DNA of 64,000 nucleotides from Microbacterium gubbeenense DSM 15944 (lineage in GTDB: Bacteria; Actinomycetota; Actinomycetes; Actinomycetales; Microbacteriaceae): assembly GCF_000422745.1 (NCBI RefSeq), contig NZ_AUGQ01000007.1:62001-126000 (forward strand), given 5' to 3'. The notes beneath the pieces are model-generated. The model had not been told where the DNA came from. It searched no databases and saw only the letters and a program-made list of their open reading frames with translations. Each line of letters starts with the position of its first letter. Within the stretch, counting starts at the first letter, position 1. Shown piece by piece: positions 44,655 to 55,978 of this stretch. The translations under genes were made by a program, and so were the position numbers.

Positions 44655-45616
44655 GCGCTCGCCTCCGAGAGCCGGTCGCGCAGGCGCGGGTCGATGATGC
44701 GCTGCGCGATGTCGGCGGCGAAGCCGATCACGAGCACCGCGAGCGTCGAGATGACGAGCACTCCCTGGATCACGGGGTAGTCGTGCTCGGCGATGCCGGT
44801 GACGAGCAGCGATCCGAGCCCCGGCAGGGCGAAGACCTGCTCGACGACGACGGCGCCAAGGAGGGTCGAGGCGAGCTCCATGCCCATGACGGCGACCACC
44901 GGAACGGCGGCGCTGCGCAGTCCGTGCCGCCACATGGCGAGGCCGAACGAGGATCCCATCGCGCGCGCCGTGCGCACGAAGTCACTGCCGGCCACGTCGA
45001 GCACGGCCGAGCGCACGTACCGGATCAGCGACGCGCTCATGATGATCGCGACCGTGGCGATCGGCAGGACGAGGCTCGTCAGGGCGGTCGGCGCGTCGGC
45101 CCAGCCGCCGAGCGGGAAGCCGCCCGCGGGGAGGATCCGGAGGTTCAGCGCGAAGATCACGATCAGGATCATTCCGAGCCAGAACACGGGAACCGCGATG
45201 CCGAGCTGCGCGACCGCGTTGAGCGCCGCGCCGTACCAGGTGCGCGCACGCGTCGCGGCGATGTACCCGCAGGGCACCGCGATGACGACCGCGACGAGGA
45301 ATGCGATGAGCGTCAGCGGCAGCGTGACCCGGAGTCGCGCGGCCACCTCGTCGCCCACGGACAGGCCGCTCACGAAGCTCGTGCCGAGGTCGCCCGACGC
45401 GACCGAGGCGATCCAGGTCGTGAACTGCTGCAACAGCGGGAGGTTCGACCCGACCTGTTCGCGCGCCGCCTCGATCTGCTCGTCCGTCGCGCCGACCGCC
45501 ACGAGCGCGTTCGCGGGATCCCCCGGGAGCACTCGCAGGAGCAGGAACAGCACGACGCTCGCGATGACGAGCGAGACGACGAGGAACAGCCCCCGGCGCA
45601 GCAGGTACCGGATCAT
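44651..45616 (-). CDS. Peptide/nickel-type ABC transporter permease (DppB/OppB position)
   Basis: 321 aa. The N-terminus LLRRGLFLVVSLVIASVVLFLLLRVLPGDPAN is the classical DppB start (given in short: RVLPGDPA near 28-36), followed by five more membrane segments and the EAA loop DFVRTARAMGSSFGLAMWRH. GLGSLLVTGIAEHDYPVIQG near the end is also family-typical. It is preceded 19 nt upstream by the receptor gene. Confidence 0.9.
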   Translation of the reverse strand: MIRYLLRRGLFLVVSLVIASVVLFLLLRVLPGDPANALVAVGATDEQIEAAREQVGSNLPLLQQFTTWIASVASGDLGTSFVSGLSVGDEVAARLRVTLPLTLIAFLVAVVIAVPCGYIAATRARTWYGAALNAVAQLGIAVPVFWLGMILIVIFALNLRILPAGGFPLGGWADAPTALTSLVLPIATVAIIMSASLIRYVRSAVLDVAGSDFVRTARAMGSSFGLAMWRHGLRSAAVPVVAVMGMELASTLLGAVVVEQVFALPGLGSLLVTGIAEHDYPVIQGVLVISTLAVLVIGFAADIAQRIIDPRLRDRLSEASA

Positions 45617-45635
45617 GGGCGGCGCGCGGCGGAGA

Positions 45636-47171
45636 TCACACCGACTTCTCGATGTCGTACGCGAAGAACTGCGAGTTCAGGCCATTGAGCGGGTAGCCCG
45701 TGACCGCGTTGGTGGCGACGACGATCTGCGGGTAGAGGTAGAGCCACTCGCTCGCCGCCTCCTCGGCTGTCTTCTCGGCGACGAGCTTCAGCAGCTCGGT
45801 CTGCTCGGCCTCGCTCGCGACGAGCTCGGACTGGGCGACCCACTCCTGCACCTCGGCGTTGTCGTAGCCCCAGTAGAAGTCGGGATCGCCGTACCAGACG
45901 AGGTCGCGGTCGTTGACGTGCTCCTGCATCGTCGCCTCGAAATCGCGGTTCTGGTAGACCTTCGTGTACCACTCGTCGGCGGAGATCGTGTTGATCTCGA
46001 CGGTCACGCCGATGTCGGCGAGCTGCGACTGGATGAACGTCGCGGCCGTGGGGTGCGGGTCGTAGCTCGGGGTGTCGATCGTGAACGTGAAGCCGTCGGC
46101 GTACCCGGCCTCCTCGAGCAGGTCGGCGGCCTTCTGGGTGTCGTACGGGTCGAGCCCCGTGAGGTCCTCGTACCAGGGATCCGTCGGCGGCACCATCGAG
46201 CCGATGAGCGTGCCGTACTCGCCCCAGACGGAGTCGAGCAGCTTCTCGTCGTCGATCGCATACGAGACGGCCTGGCGCACGCGCACGTCGTCGAACGGCG
46301 CGGCGGCGTCGTTGAAGGCGAGCAGCAGCTTCGTCGTCGACTCGCCGTCGTTGATCACGAAATCGCCGCCGGACTCGAACATGGCGAGGCCGTCGGGGGA
46401 CTGCTGGCTCGTGACGACGTCGACGGCGCCCGTCAGCAGCGCGTTGTTGAGGGCCGTCGCCTCGCTGAAGTACTGGAACACGACTTCCGCGTTCTTCGCC
46501 GGGTCGCCCCAGTAGTCGTCGCGGCGCTCGAGGCTGAGAGCGGATCCGCGGGTCCACTGGCCGACCGCGTACGGGCCGGTGCCGTCGGCCTCGGTCTTGC
46601 GATCGCCGTCGAACTCGCTGTTGACGATCCAGACGTAGCTGAGGTTGTAGATGAACGAGATCGACCGCTCCGACAGCGTCACCTCGACCGTGGAATCGTC
46701 GATCGCGGTGACCTGGTCGATCACGGCGAGCTGGCTCTTGCGGGCCGACTGCGAATCGTCGGCGGTGACCTTCTCGATCGAATAGACGACGTCGTCGGCC
46801 GTGAGCGCCTTGCCGCTCGCGAACGTCGCGCCCTCCTGGAGCGTGAACGTGTACGTCAGACCGTCCTCGCTCATCTCGTGCGAGGCGGCGAGCAGCGGCT
46901 CGACCCCGCCCGAGTCCGCGAGGCGGAACAGGCCCTCGTAGACGTTGCCCGTCAGCGCCTCGGTGACGCCCTGACCGCCGCCCGACGTGTTGTCGAGGTT
47001 CTGCGGCTCGTACATCGACCCGATGCTGATCGTCGCGTCGGCGTCGACCTGCGCGCCCGCCGGAAGCTCTTCCGGGCCGCCCTCGGGCGACTCGGCCGCC
47101 GGTGAGCAGGAAGCGAGGACGAGGCCCGCCGTGACGATGACGGTCGCTGTCGCGATCTTGAGGGTGCGCAT
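45636..47171 (-). CDS. Peptide/nickel-type ABC transporter substrate-binding lipoprotein
   Basis: 511 aa from ATG 47171 with AGGA upstream. Signal peptide ends in the lipobox LASC (Cys22). The mature protein is an SBP_bac_5 receptor: GNVYEGLFRLADSGGVEPLLA, YTFTLQEGATFASGKALTADDV and FNDAAAPFDDVRVRQAVSYAID are diagnostic. It captures a peptide or similar ligand outside the membrane and hands it to the permeases encoded downstream. First gene of the five-gene operon; may also be read through from the DUF1684 gene 35 nt upstream. Ligand cannot be predicted. Confidence 0.92.
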   Translation of the reverse strand: MRTLKIATATVIVTAGLVLASCSPAAESPEGGPEELPAGAQVDADATISIGSMYEPQNLDNTSGGGQGVTEALTGNVYEGLFRLADSGGVEPLLAASHEMSEDGLTYTFTLQEGATFASGKALTADDVVYSIEKVTADDSQSARKSQLAVIDQVTAIDDSTVEVTLSERSISFIYNLSYVWIVNSEFDGDRKTEADGTGPYAVGQWTRGSALSLERRDDYWGDPAKNAEVVFQYFSEATALNNALLTGAVDVVTSQQSPDGLAMFESGGDFVINDGESTTKLLLAFNDAAAPFDDVRVRQAVSYAIDDEKLLDSVWGEYGTLIGSMVPPTDPWYEDLTGLDPYDTQKAADLLEEAGYADGFTFTIDTPSYDPHPTAATFIQSQLADIGVTVEINTISADEWYTKVYQNRDFEATMQEHVNDRDLVWYGDPDFYWGYDNAEVQEWVAQSELVASEAEQTELLKLVAEKTAEEAASEWLYLYPQIVVATNAVTGYPLNGLNSQFFAYDIEKSV

Positions 47172-47206
47172 CGGGATCCTATTTCTGCGGTTGTGTGGGA
47201 GGAAGA

Positions 47207-47893
47207 TCAGTCGGTGAAGCGCGGCAGCTTCTCGCCGGCGTGCAAAGCGACGTGCAGGCGATTCTGCACGGGCGGCATGGGGCAGTTGAACTGGTCGCTG
47301 AAGCCGCACGGGGGGACGAACGCGCGGTTGAAATCGAGCGTGACGCGGTCGCCGTCGGGCTCGTCGACGAACAGGAACCGGCCGGCGCCGTACGTCTCGT
47401 CGCCGTTGGTCGGATCGCCGAAGACGAGGAGCAATCGGCCGTCGTCATCGAACGCGCTGAGCGCGTACTCGGCGCCCGCGATCGTCGCGGTGATCGTGCC
47501 GGGCACGGCCTTGTCGCGGGATCCGCCGTTGTCGCGGATGTGCTCGAAGGCGACGGAGTGGCCCTCGGGGTTCTTCTCGTACGAGGCCTCAATCACCCAG
47601 TCGGGGTCGTAGTCGTAGACATCGACGGCGGTGAACCGCGTGATCGCGTCGCTCGCGACGTCCCACACGCGCAGCCCGTGCTCGACCGCGCCCGTGTCGA
47701 TGTTCTCGCGCTCGAGGGCCGTGACGGTCTTCGTCGGCTCGAGATCGGCGCGCTCGGCCTCGAGGTCGGGCGTCTCTCCCGCCGGCAGCCAGCGGGTTTC
47801 GACGAGCGCGAGATTGCCCATCGGGCCGACGAGTGCGGCCATGCGGCTCGTGTGCCATTCGCGCCAGTCGGCGCGCGCGGTCGATGCAGTCAT
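47207..47893 (-). CDS. DUF1684-family protein
   Basis: 228 aa from ATG 47893, with TAGAAT 7 nt upstream. DUF1684 hallmarks: WREWHTSRMAALVGPMGNLAL near the start, YGAGRFLFVDEP, LDFNRAFVPPCGFSDQFNCP and PVQNRLHVALHAGEKL at the end. The family is common, cytoplasmic, and uncharacterised; the Cys-containing PPCGF...CPxPP segment is its most conserved part and might bind a ligand or metal. It lies just upstream of the peptide ABC operon on the same strand, so cotranscription is possible. Confidence 0.85.
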   Translation of the reverse strand: MTASTARADWREWHTSRMAALVGPMGNLALVETRWLPAGETPDLEAERADLEPTKTVTALERENIDTGAVEHGLRVWDVASDAITRFTAVDVYDYDPDWVIEASYEKNPEGHSVAFEHIRDNGGSRDKAVPGTITATIAGAEYALSAFDDDGRLLLVFGDPTNGDETYGAGRFLFVDEPDGDRVTLDFNRAFVPPCGFSDQFNCPMPPVQNRLHVALHAGEKLPRFTD

Positions 47894-47900
47894 ACGAATA

Positions 47901-47906
47901 ATTCTA
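47901..47906 (-). promoter_or_regulatory. Putative leaderless -10 for the DUF1684 gene
   Basis: TAGAAT on the minus strand, 7 nt before ATG 47893. Good match to the leaderless pattern. Confidence 0.52.
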
Positions 47907-47928
47907 TGGGCGGTCTCTGGGCGCAGAC

Positions 47929-49245
47929 TCAATCGAAGATATCGCCGATGAGCCCGCCGAGGATCGCACCGCCGAGCAGGCCGCCGAGCATGTCGCCGCC
48001 GCCCATTCCGCCGCCGCGGCGACCGCCCATTCCGCCGCCCCACCCGGATCCGCCCCAGTCGTCGCGCCGTGCCTGATCGATGTCGCGCTGGGCGAGCTGC
48101 AGCGACTCGTGCGCGAGCTGCGAGCTGCGGTGCGCCATGTCGCGCGCGCGTTCGCGGGTGTCTTCGTCGGCGACGAGCGTGCCGGCGTCGATGCGCAGCC
48201 GCTCGGCCTCCGCGAGGCGGGTGCGGGCATCCGCGCCGATCAGGGCGCGGTGGCTGTCGAGCAGGCCGCGGGCGGCGCCGATCGCGCGGTCGGCGGCCTC
48301 GACGTCGTGCGCGACGTGCTCGATCGAGGGGATGTTCCTCTGCGCGCGCTCCCGGGCCCGGTCGAGGGCGGCGTTCAGCTCGCTGACGCGGGCGAGCTCG
48401 GCGAACGGGTCGCCCGGCGTGCCGACGGGCGCGAGGTCAGACAGGCCCTGCTCGAGCTCGGAGATGGCGCGGGTGACCGATTCGGTCTGGCGCTCGGTGC
48501 GCGCCTCGCCGATGTCGCCGCGCGAGTCGGCGACGACCTCCGACAGCGTGTTCTGGGCTCGCATGGCCTCGATCTCGAAGTCGTCGACGGCGTCGAGGAT
48601 CGCCTGCGCGCGCCGAACGGCCTCGATCGCGGCCTCGAGCGCGACGAGCGCATCGTCCTTGCGGCCCGCCTCGCGGCGACGCTCGGCGACGTCGCACGAG
48701 TGCAGCGCGAAATCGACGAGCTGGCGCCCCTCGGCGGGGTTCGCGCCGATGCGCTGCAGCGCGGCGTGAGCGTACCGCGTGCGCAGCCGCTCGACGGTCT
48801 GCTCGGCGGCGGGCAGCCGGTCCGCGATCCGCTTCGCCTCCTGGCGCGTGCTCTCGCGCACGCGCGGCGCCTCGCGCACCTTCGCGACGCGATCCTTCAG
48901 CGCCTCGGTGCGCTCGTCGAGCACATCCTCGGCCCACTCGCACAGCTGCGCGATGCGGGCGTTGCGGGTGCGCAGCTCTTCGGCGGTGTCGGGGATGTGG
49001 TCGTGGTTCAGCTGGTGCAGCTCGAAGGCCTCCCGCATGTGCAGGGCGACCGCGTCGAGCCCGTCGCGCAGATCCTTCGTCGCGGCGTCCCCGAGCTCGG
49101 CCGATGCGAACGCGAGCTCGTCGCGGGTCGTGCGGATGCGCTCATCCGCGGCGACGAGCGCCTTCTGCGCCTTCGTCGACAGCACGTGATCCGCGGCATC
49201 CTGCCGCTCCTGCTCTTCGCGCTTTCGCTTGCCCCAGAACGCCAT
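47929..49245 (-). CDS. Coiled-coil protein with Gly-rich C-terminus, TPM-tail-like
   Basis: 438 aa. The N-terminus MAFWGKRKREEQERQ is charged; residues 20-385 are almost entirely alpha-helical with Ala/Glu/Arg heptads and no membrane segment. The last 45 residues are a Gly/Trp/Arg-rich linker (WGGSGWGGGMGGRRGGG) and a short hydrophobic Gly-rich end (LGGLLGGAILGGLIGDIFD). This layout matches the C-terminal half of actinobacterial TPM-domain proteins, but the N-terminal TPM domain, signal peptide and membrane helix are missing. Probably cytoplasmic or peripheral, function unknown; structural or stress-related roles are guesses. Confidence 0.72.
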   Translation of the reverse strand: MAFWGKRKREEQERQDAADHVLSTKAQKALVAADERIRTTRDELAFASAELGDAATKDLRDGLDAVALHMREAFELHQLNHDHIPDTAEELRTRNARIAQLCEWAEDVLDERTEALKDRVAKVREAPRVRESTRQEAKRIADRLPAAEQTVERLRTRYAHAALQRIGANPAEGRQLVDFALHSCDVAERRREAGRKDDALVALEAAIEAVRRAQAILDAVDDFEIEAMRAQNTLSEVVADSRGDIGEARTERQTESVTRAISELEQGLSDLAPVGTPGDPFAELARVSELNAALDRARERAQRNIPSIEHVAHDVEAADRAIGAARGLLDSHRALIGADARTRLAEAERLRIDAGTLVADEDTRERARDMAHRSSQLAHESLQLAQRDIDQARRDDWGGSGWGGGMGGRRGGGMGGGDMLGGLLGGAILGGLIGDIFD

Positions 49246-49251
49246 GGGTCG

Positions 49252-49257
49252 ATTCTA
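49252..49257 (-). promoter_or_regulatory. Putative leaderless -10 for the coiled-coil protein, overlapping the uraA stop
   Basis: TAGAAT on the minus strand lies 6 nt before ATG 49245. Its TAG is also the stop codon of the upstream permease gene, so termination of one gene and initiation for the next share bases. Confidence 0.52.
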
Positions 49258-50583
49258 TGGTGCCCGAACGGGGCCGCGGTCGTCGGCACCGGTCTTCCGG
49301 GCGCGCGCAATGAGGTTGCCCAGGTGGTAGATGACGAGCGCCGCGACGGTGCCGAGCACGATGCCGCCGAATTCGAAGCCCTCGATCTGCATCGTGAAGC
49401 CCGCGATGCCGATCACGAGCGACACCGCCGCGGTGTATTGATTGACCGGTCGCGAGAAGTCGACGCGGCCGTCGACCCAGATCTTGATGCCGATGATGCC
49501 GATCAGGCCGTACAGCGCCGTCGTGACGCCGCCGAGCACCCCGGGCGGGATCGAATTGAACACGGCGCCGATCTTCGGCGAGAAGGCGAGCAGGATCGCG
49601 GCGAACCCGGCGACCCAGTACACGGCCGTCGAGTAGACGCGCGTGGCCGCCATCACGCCGATGTTCTCGCCGTAGGTCGTCGTGCCGCTTCCTCCGGCCG
49701 CGCCGGCGAGGGTGGTCGCGATGCCGTCGGCGATGAGCGCGCGGCCCGTGTGCTCGTTGAGCGAGGGATCGTTCGTCATGGTCGCCACCCCGCGGATGTG
49801 GCCGACGTTCTCGGCGACGAGCACGAGCACGACGGGCAGGAACATCGCGAGCGTGGACCACGTGCCGGGCGCCGCGAAGTCGGGGACGTGGAACTGCGGA
49901 ACGCCGATCCAGGCGGCGTCTGAGATCGCCTGCGAGGGCGTGATGCCGGTCACGGCGTTCGGCACCTCGAACGCGCCCGTGGCCACCGCGTATACGAAAC
50001 CGATCGCGACGCCGATGAAGATGGAGATGCGGCCGAGGAATCCGCGGAACACGACGGCGGCGAGAATCGTCGCCGCGAGCGTGATCGAGGCGGCGACCGG
50101 GTCGGCCTGGAAATTCCCCCACGCGGTCGGCGCGAGGTTGAAGCCGATCAGCGCGACGATCGCGCCGGCCACGACGGGCGGCATGAGCGCGTCGACCCAG
50201 CGGATCCCCGCGACCTGCACGACGATGCCGACGATCGCGAGCAGCACGCCGACGGCGACGACGCCGGCGAGCGCGGATCCGATGGCGCCCGACGCGGTCG
50301 CGGCCGTGATCGGCGCGATGAACGCGAACGAGCTGCCGAGGTAGCTCGGCATGCGGTTGCGCGTGATGAGGAGGAACAGGATCGTGCCGATGCCGGAGAA
50401 CAGCAGCGTCGTCGGCACGGGGAAGCCCGTCAGCGTCGGAACGAGGAACGTCGCGCCGAACATCGCGACGACGTGCTGCACGCCCATCGCCATCGTGGCG
50501 GGCCAGTTGAGGCGCTCGCCGGGAGCCACCACCTCATCGGGTGCGACATCCTTGCCGTTTCCGTGCAGCGTCCAACCGAACAT
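49255..50583 (-). CDS. uraA: Uracil permease (UraA type, nucleobase:cation symporter-2)
   Basis: 442 aa from ATG 50583. About 12-14 membrane segments. WPATMAMGVQHVVAMFGATFLVP opens the family pattern, LVLVAENVGHIRGVA contains the substrate-binding Glu of the NAT/NCS2 signature, and GGSGTTTYGENIGVMAATRVYS is characteristic of uracil transporters. It imports uracil with protons for pyrimidine salvage. No purine-type signature is evident. Divergent from secA across 224 nt that contain no other gene; a TAACGT -10-like hexamer occurs about 35-40 nt upstream of its start. Confidence 0.88.
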   Translation of the reverse strand: MFGWTLHGNGKDVAPDEVVAPGERLNWPATMAMGVQHVVAMFGATFLVPTLTGFPVPTTLLFSGIGTILFLLITRNRMPSYLGSSFAFIAPITAATASGAIGSALAGVVAVGVLLAIVGIVVQVAGIRWVDALMPPVVAGAIVALIGFNLAPTAWGNFQADPVAASITLAATILAAVVFRGFLGRISIFIGVAIGFVYAVATGAFEVPNAVTGITPSQAISDAAWIGVPQFHVPDFAAPGTWSTLAMFLPVVLVLVAENVGHIRGVATMTNDPSLNEHTGRALIADGIATTLAGAAGGSGTTTYGENIGVMAATRVYSTAVYWVAGFAAILLAFSPKIGAVFNSIPPGVLGGVTTALYGLIGIIGIKIWVDGRVDFSRPVNQYTAAVSLVIGIAGFTMQIEGFEFGGIVLGTVAALVIYHLGNLIARARKTGADDRGPVRAP

Positions 50584-50807
50584 GGATCCCCTTCGCGTGC
50601 GGGCCGCGCGCGCGACCGCGTCTACGTTACCGGTCAGGCGATCGCGGTGCGGAGCGAGGCGCGATGAGGCTCGCCGAATCGGATCCGCGCACTTGAGCGC
50701 GCGCATAGGCCGCGGCCGATAACATGGGCGGGTATGTCTTCCGCCGCCAGACGGGGGCATCCGGCGAGTCGCCCACGCGCTCGCCGCAATCGACCTGGGA
50801 GTGACAC

Positions 50808-53525
<2,718 letters not shown>

Positions 53526-53567
53526 TGCACGGCCGAGGGGGATGTGCGTGCGCCCCGTGCACGGGCA

Positions 53568-53573
53568 TATGCT
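53568..53573 (+). promoter_or_regulatory. Putative leaderless -10 for the aminotransferase
   Basis: TATGCT lies 6 nt before ATG 53580. It supports this start over the in-frame ATG at 53544. Confidence 0.52.
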
Positions 53574-53579
53574 GAGTCG

Positions 53580-54806
53580 ATGACAGCGCCTCGCCCCCTC
53601 GACCAGTCGTCAAAGCTTAAGAACGTCCTCTACGAGATCCGCGGCGCGGCGCTGGCGGAGGCCACACGGCTCGAGAGCGCCGGGCACACGATCCTCAAGC
53701 TGAACACCGGCAACCCCGCGATCTTCGGGTTCGAGGCGCCGTATCAGATCGTCCGCGACATGCTGCGCGCCGTCCCCACCGCGCACGGGTACACCGATGC
53801 CCGCGGGATCGTCGAGGCGCGTCGCGCGATCGTGAGCCGGTACGAGAATGTCCCCGGTTTCCCACGCTTCGACGTCGATGACGTTTATCTCGGCAACGGC
53901 GTCTCCGAGCTCATCACGATGACGACGCAGGCCCTCCTCGACGAGGGCGACGAGGTGCTGATCCCGGCGCCCGACTACCCGCTCTGGACCGCGATGACGA
54001 GCCTGTCCGGCGGCACTCCGGTGCACTACCTCGCCGACGAGGACAACGGGTGGCAGCCCGACCTCGAGGACATCCGGTCGAAGGTCACGCCGCGCACCAA
54101 GGCGATCGTCGTCATCAACCCCAACAACCCCACCGGCGCCGTATACTCCCGCGAGGTCCTCGAGGGCATTGCACAGATCGCGCGTGAGAACTCGCTGCTG
54201 ATCCTGAGCGACGAGATCTACGACCGCATCCTGTACGACGACGCCGTGCACACGTCGATGGCGCAGGTGGCCCCCGATCTGCTGTGCCTCACGTTCAACG
54301 GACTCTCGAAGACCTACCGCGTCGCCGGCTATCGCGCCGGGTGGCTCGTCATCACGGGGCCGCACGACCACGCCGCGGGCTTCCTCGAGGGGATCCAGCT
54401 GCTCGCGTCGACGCGCCTCAGCCCGAACGCGCCGGGACAGCACGCCGTCCTCGCCGCGCTGACGGGATCGCAGTCGATCGACGCGCTCATCGCCCCGTCC
54501 GGGCGTCTGCACCAGCAGCGCGACATCTCGTGGGAGGGCCTCAACTCGATCCCGGGCGTCAGTTGCGTCAAACCCGAGGGGGCGCTGTACGCCTTCCCGC
54601 GCCTCGATCCCGAGGTGCACGAGATCCATGACGACAAGAAGCTGATCTACGACTTGCTGAAGGCCGAGCACATCCTCCTCGTCGAGGGCACCGGCTTCAA
54701 CTGGGCGACCCCCGATCACCTGCGCGTCGTGAACCTCCCCGAGCCGCGCGTGCTGTCCGAGGCGATCGAGCGCCTCGGCAACTTCCTCGCCTCGTACCGG
54801 CAGTAG
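53580..54806 (+). CDS. Class I PLP aminotransferase (alanine transaminase AlaA/AspC type)
   Basis: 408 aa cytoplasmic enzyme. The PLP lysine is K244 in TFNGLSKTYRVAGYRAGW; NPNNPTGAVY (180-189) and D211 in ILSDEIYDR bind the cofactor, and R near 373 in HLRVVNLPEPRV binds the substrate carboxylate. The N-terminus DQSSKLKNVLYEIRG with NTGNPAIFGFEAP is typical of AlaA-type transaminases that make alanine from pyruvate and glutamate. Aspartate or aromatic specificity is possible. It lies 54 nt after secA on the same strand with its own -10, and converges with the Rv3235-like gene. Confidence 0.9.
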   Translation: MTAPRPLDQSSKLKNVLYEIRGAALAEATRLESAGHTILKLNTGNPAIFGFEAPYQIVRDMLRAVPTAHGYTDARGIVEARRAIVSRYENVPGFPRFDVDDVYLGNGVSELITMTTQALLDEGDEVLIPAPDYPLWTAMTSLSGGTPVHYLADEDNGWQPDLEDIRSKVTPRTKAIVVINPNNPTGAVYSREVLEGIAQIARENSLLILSDEIYDRILYDDAVHTSMAQVAPDLLCLTFNGLSKTYRVAGYRAGWLVITGPHDHAAGFLEGIQLLASTRLSPNAPGQHAVLAALTGSQSIDALIAPSGRLHQQRDISWEGLNSIPGVSCVKPEGALYAFPRLDPEVHEIHDDKKLIYDLLKAEHILLVEGTGFNWATPDHLRVVNLPEPRVLSEAIERLGNFLASYRQ

Positions 54807-54812
54807 CGGGGC

Positions 54813-55229
54813 TCAGAGCACGGCGAGCGAGGTCGCGCGCCACCGTCCGTCGAACCCCTCGAGCCGCATCGCGACGGCCCGCGTGCGCACGGGCGTGGCG
54901 ATGATCACGGTCGCCTCCGTGACGCCGTCGGCGGGGGAGGAGCAGATCACCCGCCGCACCATGTACGGCGGCTGCTTCGCGATCTGCCCTCGAGCGCTGC
55001 GCGCGCGAACCGCGAGATTCGCGCGGATCACGAGCGCGCTGTACGACTCCTCGTTGAGCCAGCGCGCGAGCTGCTCGACGTCGCGGACGCCGGCGATGAC
55101 CTCCAGCACACCGCCCGCGAGGGTCGAGACGAGCGGCTGCGGATCGGGAAGCCGCGCCGTGCCCGTATGCTGGCGAGCGAACAGGTCATGCACTTCTTGC
55201 GTCTTGTGTACGGCGAGATGAGGCGACAT
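54813..55229 (-). CDS. Rv3235-family protein (DUF6459-like)
   Basis: 138 aa. DPQPLVSTLAGGVLEVIAGVRDVEQLARWLNEE and VRRVICSSPADGVTEATVIIA with RAVAMRLEGFDGRWRATSLAVL match the small actinobacterial Rv3235-type protein found near secA. No catalytic motif or membrane segment; probably cytoplasmic. The family is uncharacterised, and its conserved position near secA in actinobacteria hints at an envelope or secretion link. Its start is preceded by AGAAG and an AT-rich promoter region shared with the divergent hypothetical gene. Confidence 0.82.
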   Translation of the reverse strand: MSPHLAVHKTQEVHDLFARQHTGTARLPDPQPLVSTLAGGVLEVIAGVRDVEQLARWLNEESYSALVIRANLAVRARSARGQIAKQPPYMVRRVICSSPADGVTEATVIIATPVRTRAVAMRLEGFDGRWRATSLAVL

Positions 55230-55256
55230 ATGTGTTCTTCTGGTTCCGATGATGCG

Positions 55257-55273
55257 GGAATGTTATATATTCC
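55257..55273. promoter_or_regulatory. AT-rich inverted repeat in a divergent promoter region
   Basis: GGAAT-N7-ATTCC flanks TATAAC-like sequence (minus strand) between the Rv3235-like gene and the hypothetical at 55336. The stretch from 55257 to 55315 is clearly more AT-rich than its surroundings and holds TATATG on the plus strand. It is a likely promoter/operator region; the binding factor is unknown. Confidence 0.4.
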
Positions 55274-55335
55274 ACCCATCGTGGTGGCGTCGACGCGACA
55301 CGCGGTAGAAGAATATATGCCTGTGCAGAGGCTGA

Positions 55336-55968
55336 ATGGCCACTGAGCGCGAGCTGTACGCTCGGGGGATGTCTCAGGAGCGCTGGGATCCGTTCTTCGA
55401 GGATCTGGAGCAGCAGTTCGCCGCCGAGCGGGACCTCGCGCGCGATGAGCTCGCGAGCGAGCACGAGCGCGTGCGCATCGCCGGGCTGTCGCTCCGCGAC
55501 CGGCTCGCGGCGGGAACAGGGCGCCGGATCGTGGCCGACCTCGGACCCGCGGGCGTCAACCGGCTGCGGATCGAGGCGATCGGGGCCGACTGGGTCGCGG
55601 GATCGGATGAGGACCGGCCCGGGCTCCTGATCGTGCGCATCGACGCGCTGGAGGCGGTCGAGTTCGCCCCCGAGGATCGCGAGGCGACGCTCGCCGGCGG
55701 CGAGACGGATCCGCTCGCGCGGCGGATGACGTTCGGGTTCGTGATGCGCGCGCTCACGCGCCGTCGCGCGATGATCTCGGTCGGCCTGGTGCGGGGCGCG
55801 CTCGCCGCGGGCACCCCGTCGCTCGCGGGATCCGACCACCTCGACCTCGCGATCCACGACGCGGGCGCCGCGCCGCGCGGATCCGAGGTGCACGGCGTGC
55901 GCACGATCTCGTTCCGGGCGATCGGCTGGGTGCGCACCGCCTCGCGCCGGGACGCGGGCGTGGTCTGA
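55336..55968 (+). CDS. Hypothetical protein
   Basis: 210 aa; ATG 55336 has AGAGG 4 nt upstream, but ATG 55369 (MSQERWDPF) is also possible. The first 45 residues are a charged helix (FFEDLEQQFAAERDLARDELASEHERVRI), the rest a beta-rich domain (DRLAAGTGRRIVADLGPAGVNRLRIEAIGADWVAG) without motifs I recognise. No signal peptide or membrane segment. It resembles small actinobacterial proteins encoded near the Rv3235-like and SAF genes, of unknown function. Divergent from Rv3235-like, convergent with the HTH gene. Confidence 0.68.
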   Translation: MATERELYARGMSQERWDPFFEDLEQQFAAERDLARDELASEHERVRIAGLSLRDRLAAGTGRRIVADLGPAGVNRLRIEAIGADWVAGSDEDRPGLLIVRIDALEAVEFAPEDREATLAGGETDPLARRMTFGFVMRALTRRRAMISVGLVRGALAAGTPSLAGSDHLDLAIHDAGAAPRGSEVHGVRTISFRAIGWVRTASRRDAGVV

Positions 55969-55978
55969 GGGCGCCCGC

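Noticed and set aside
53526-53561. TGCACGG...CCGTGCA hairpin after secA
   Set aside because: Seven-bp stem with a 22-nt loop and no U tract; too weak to call a terminator.
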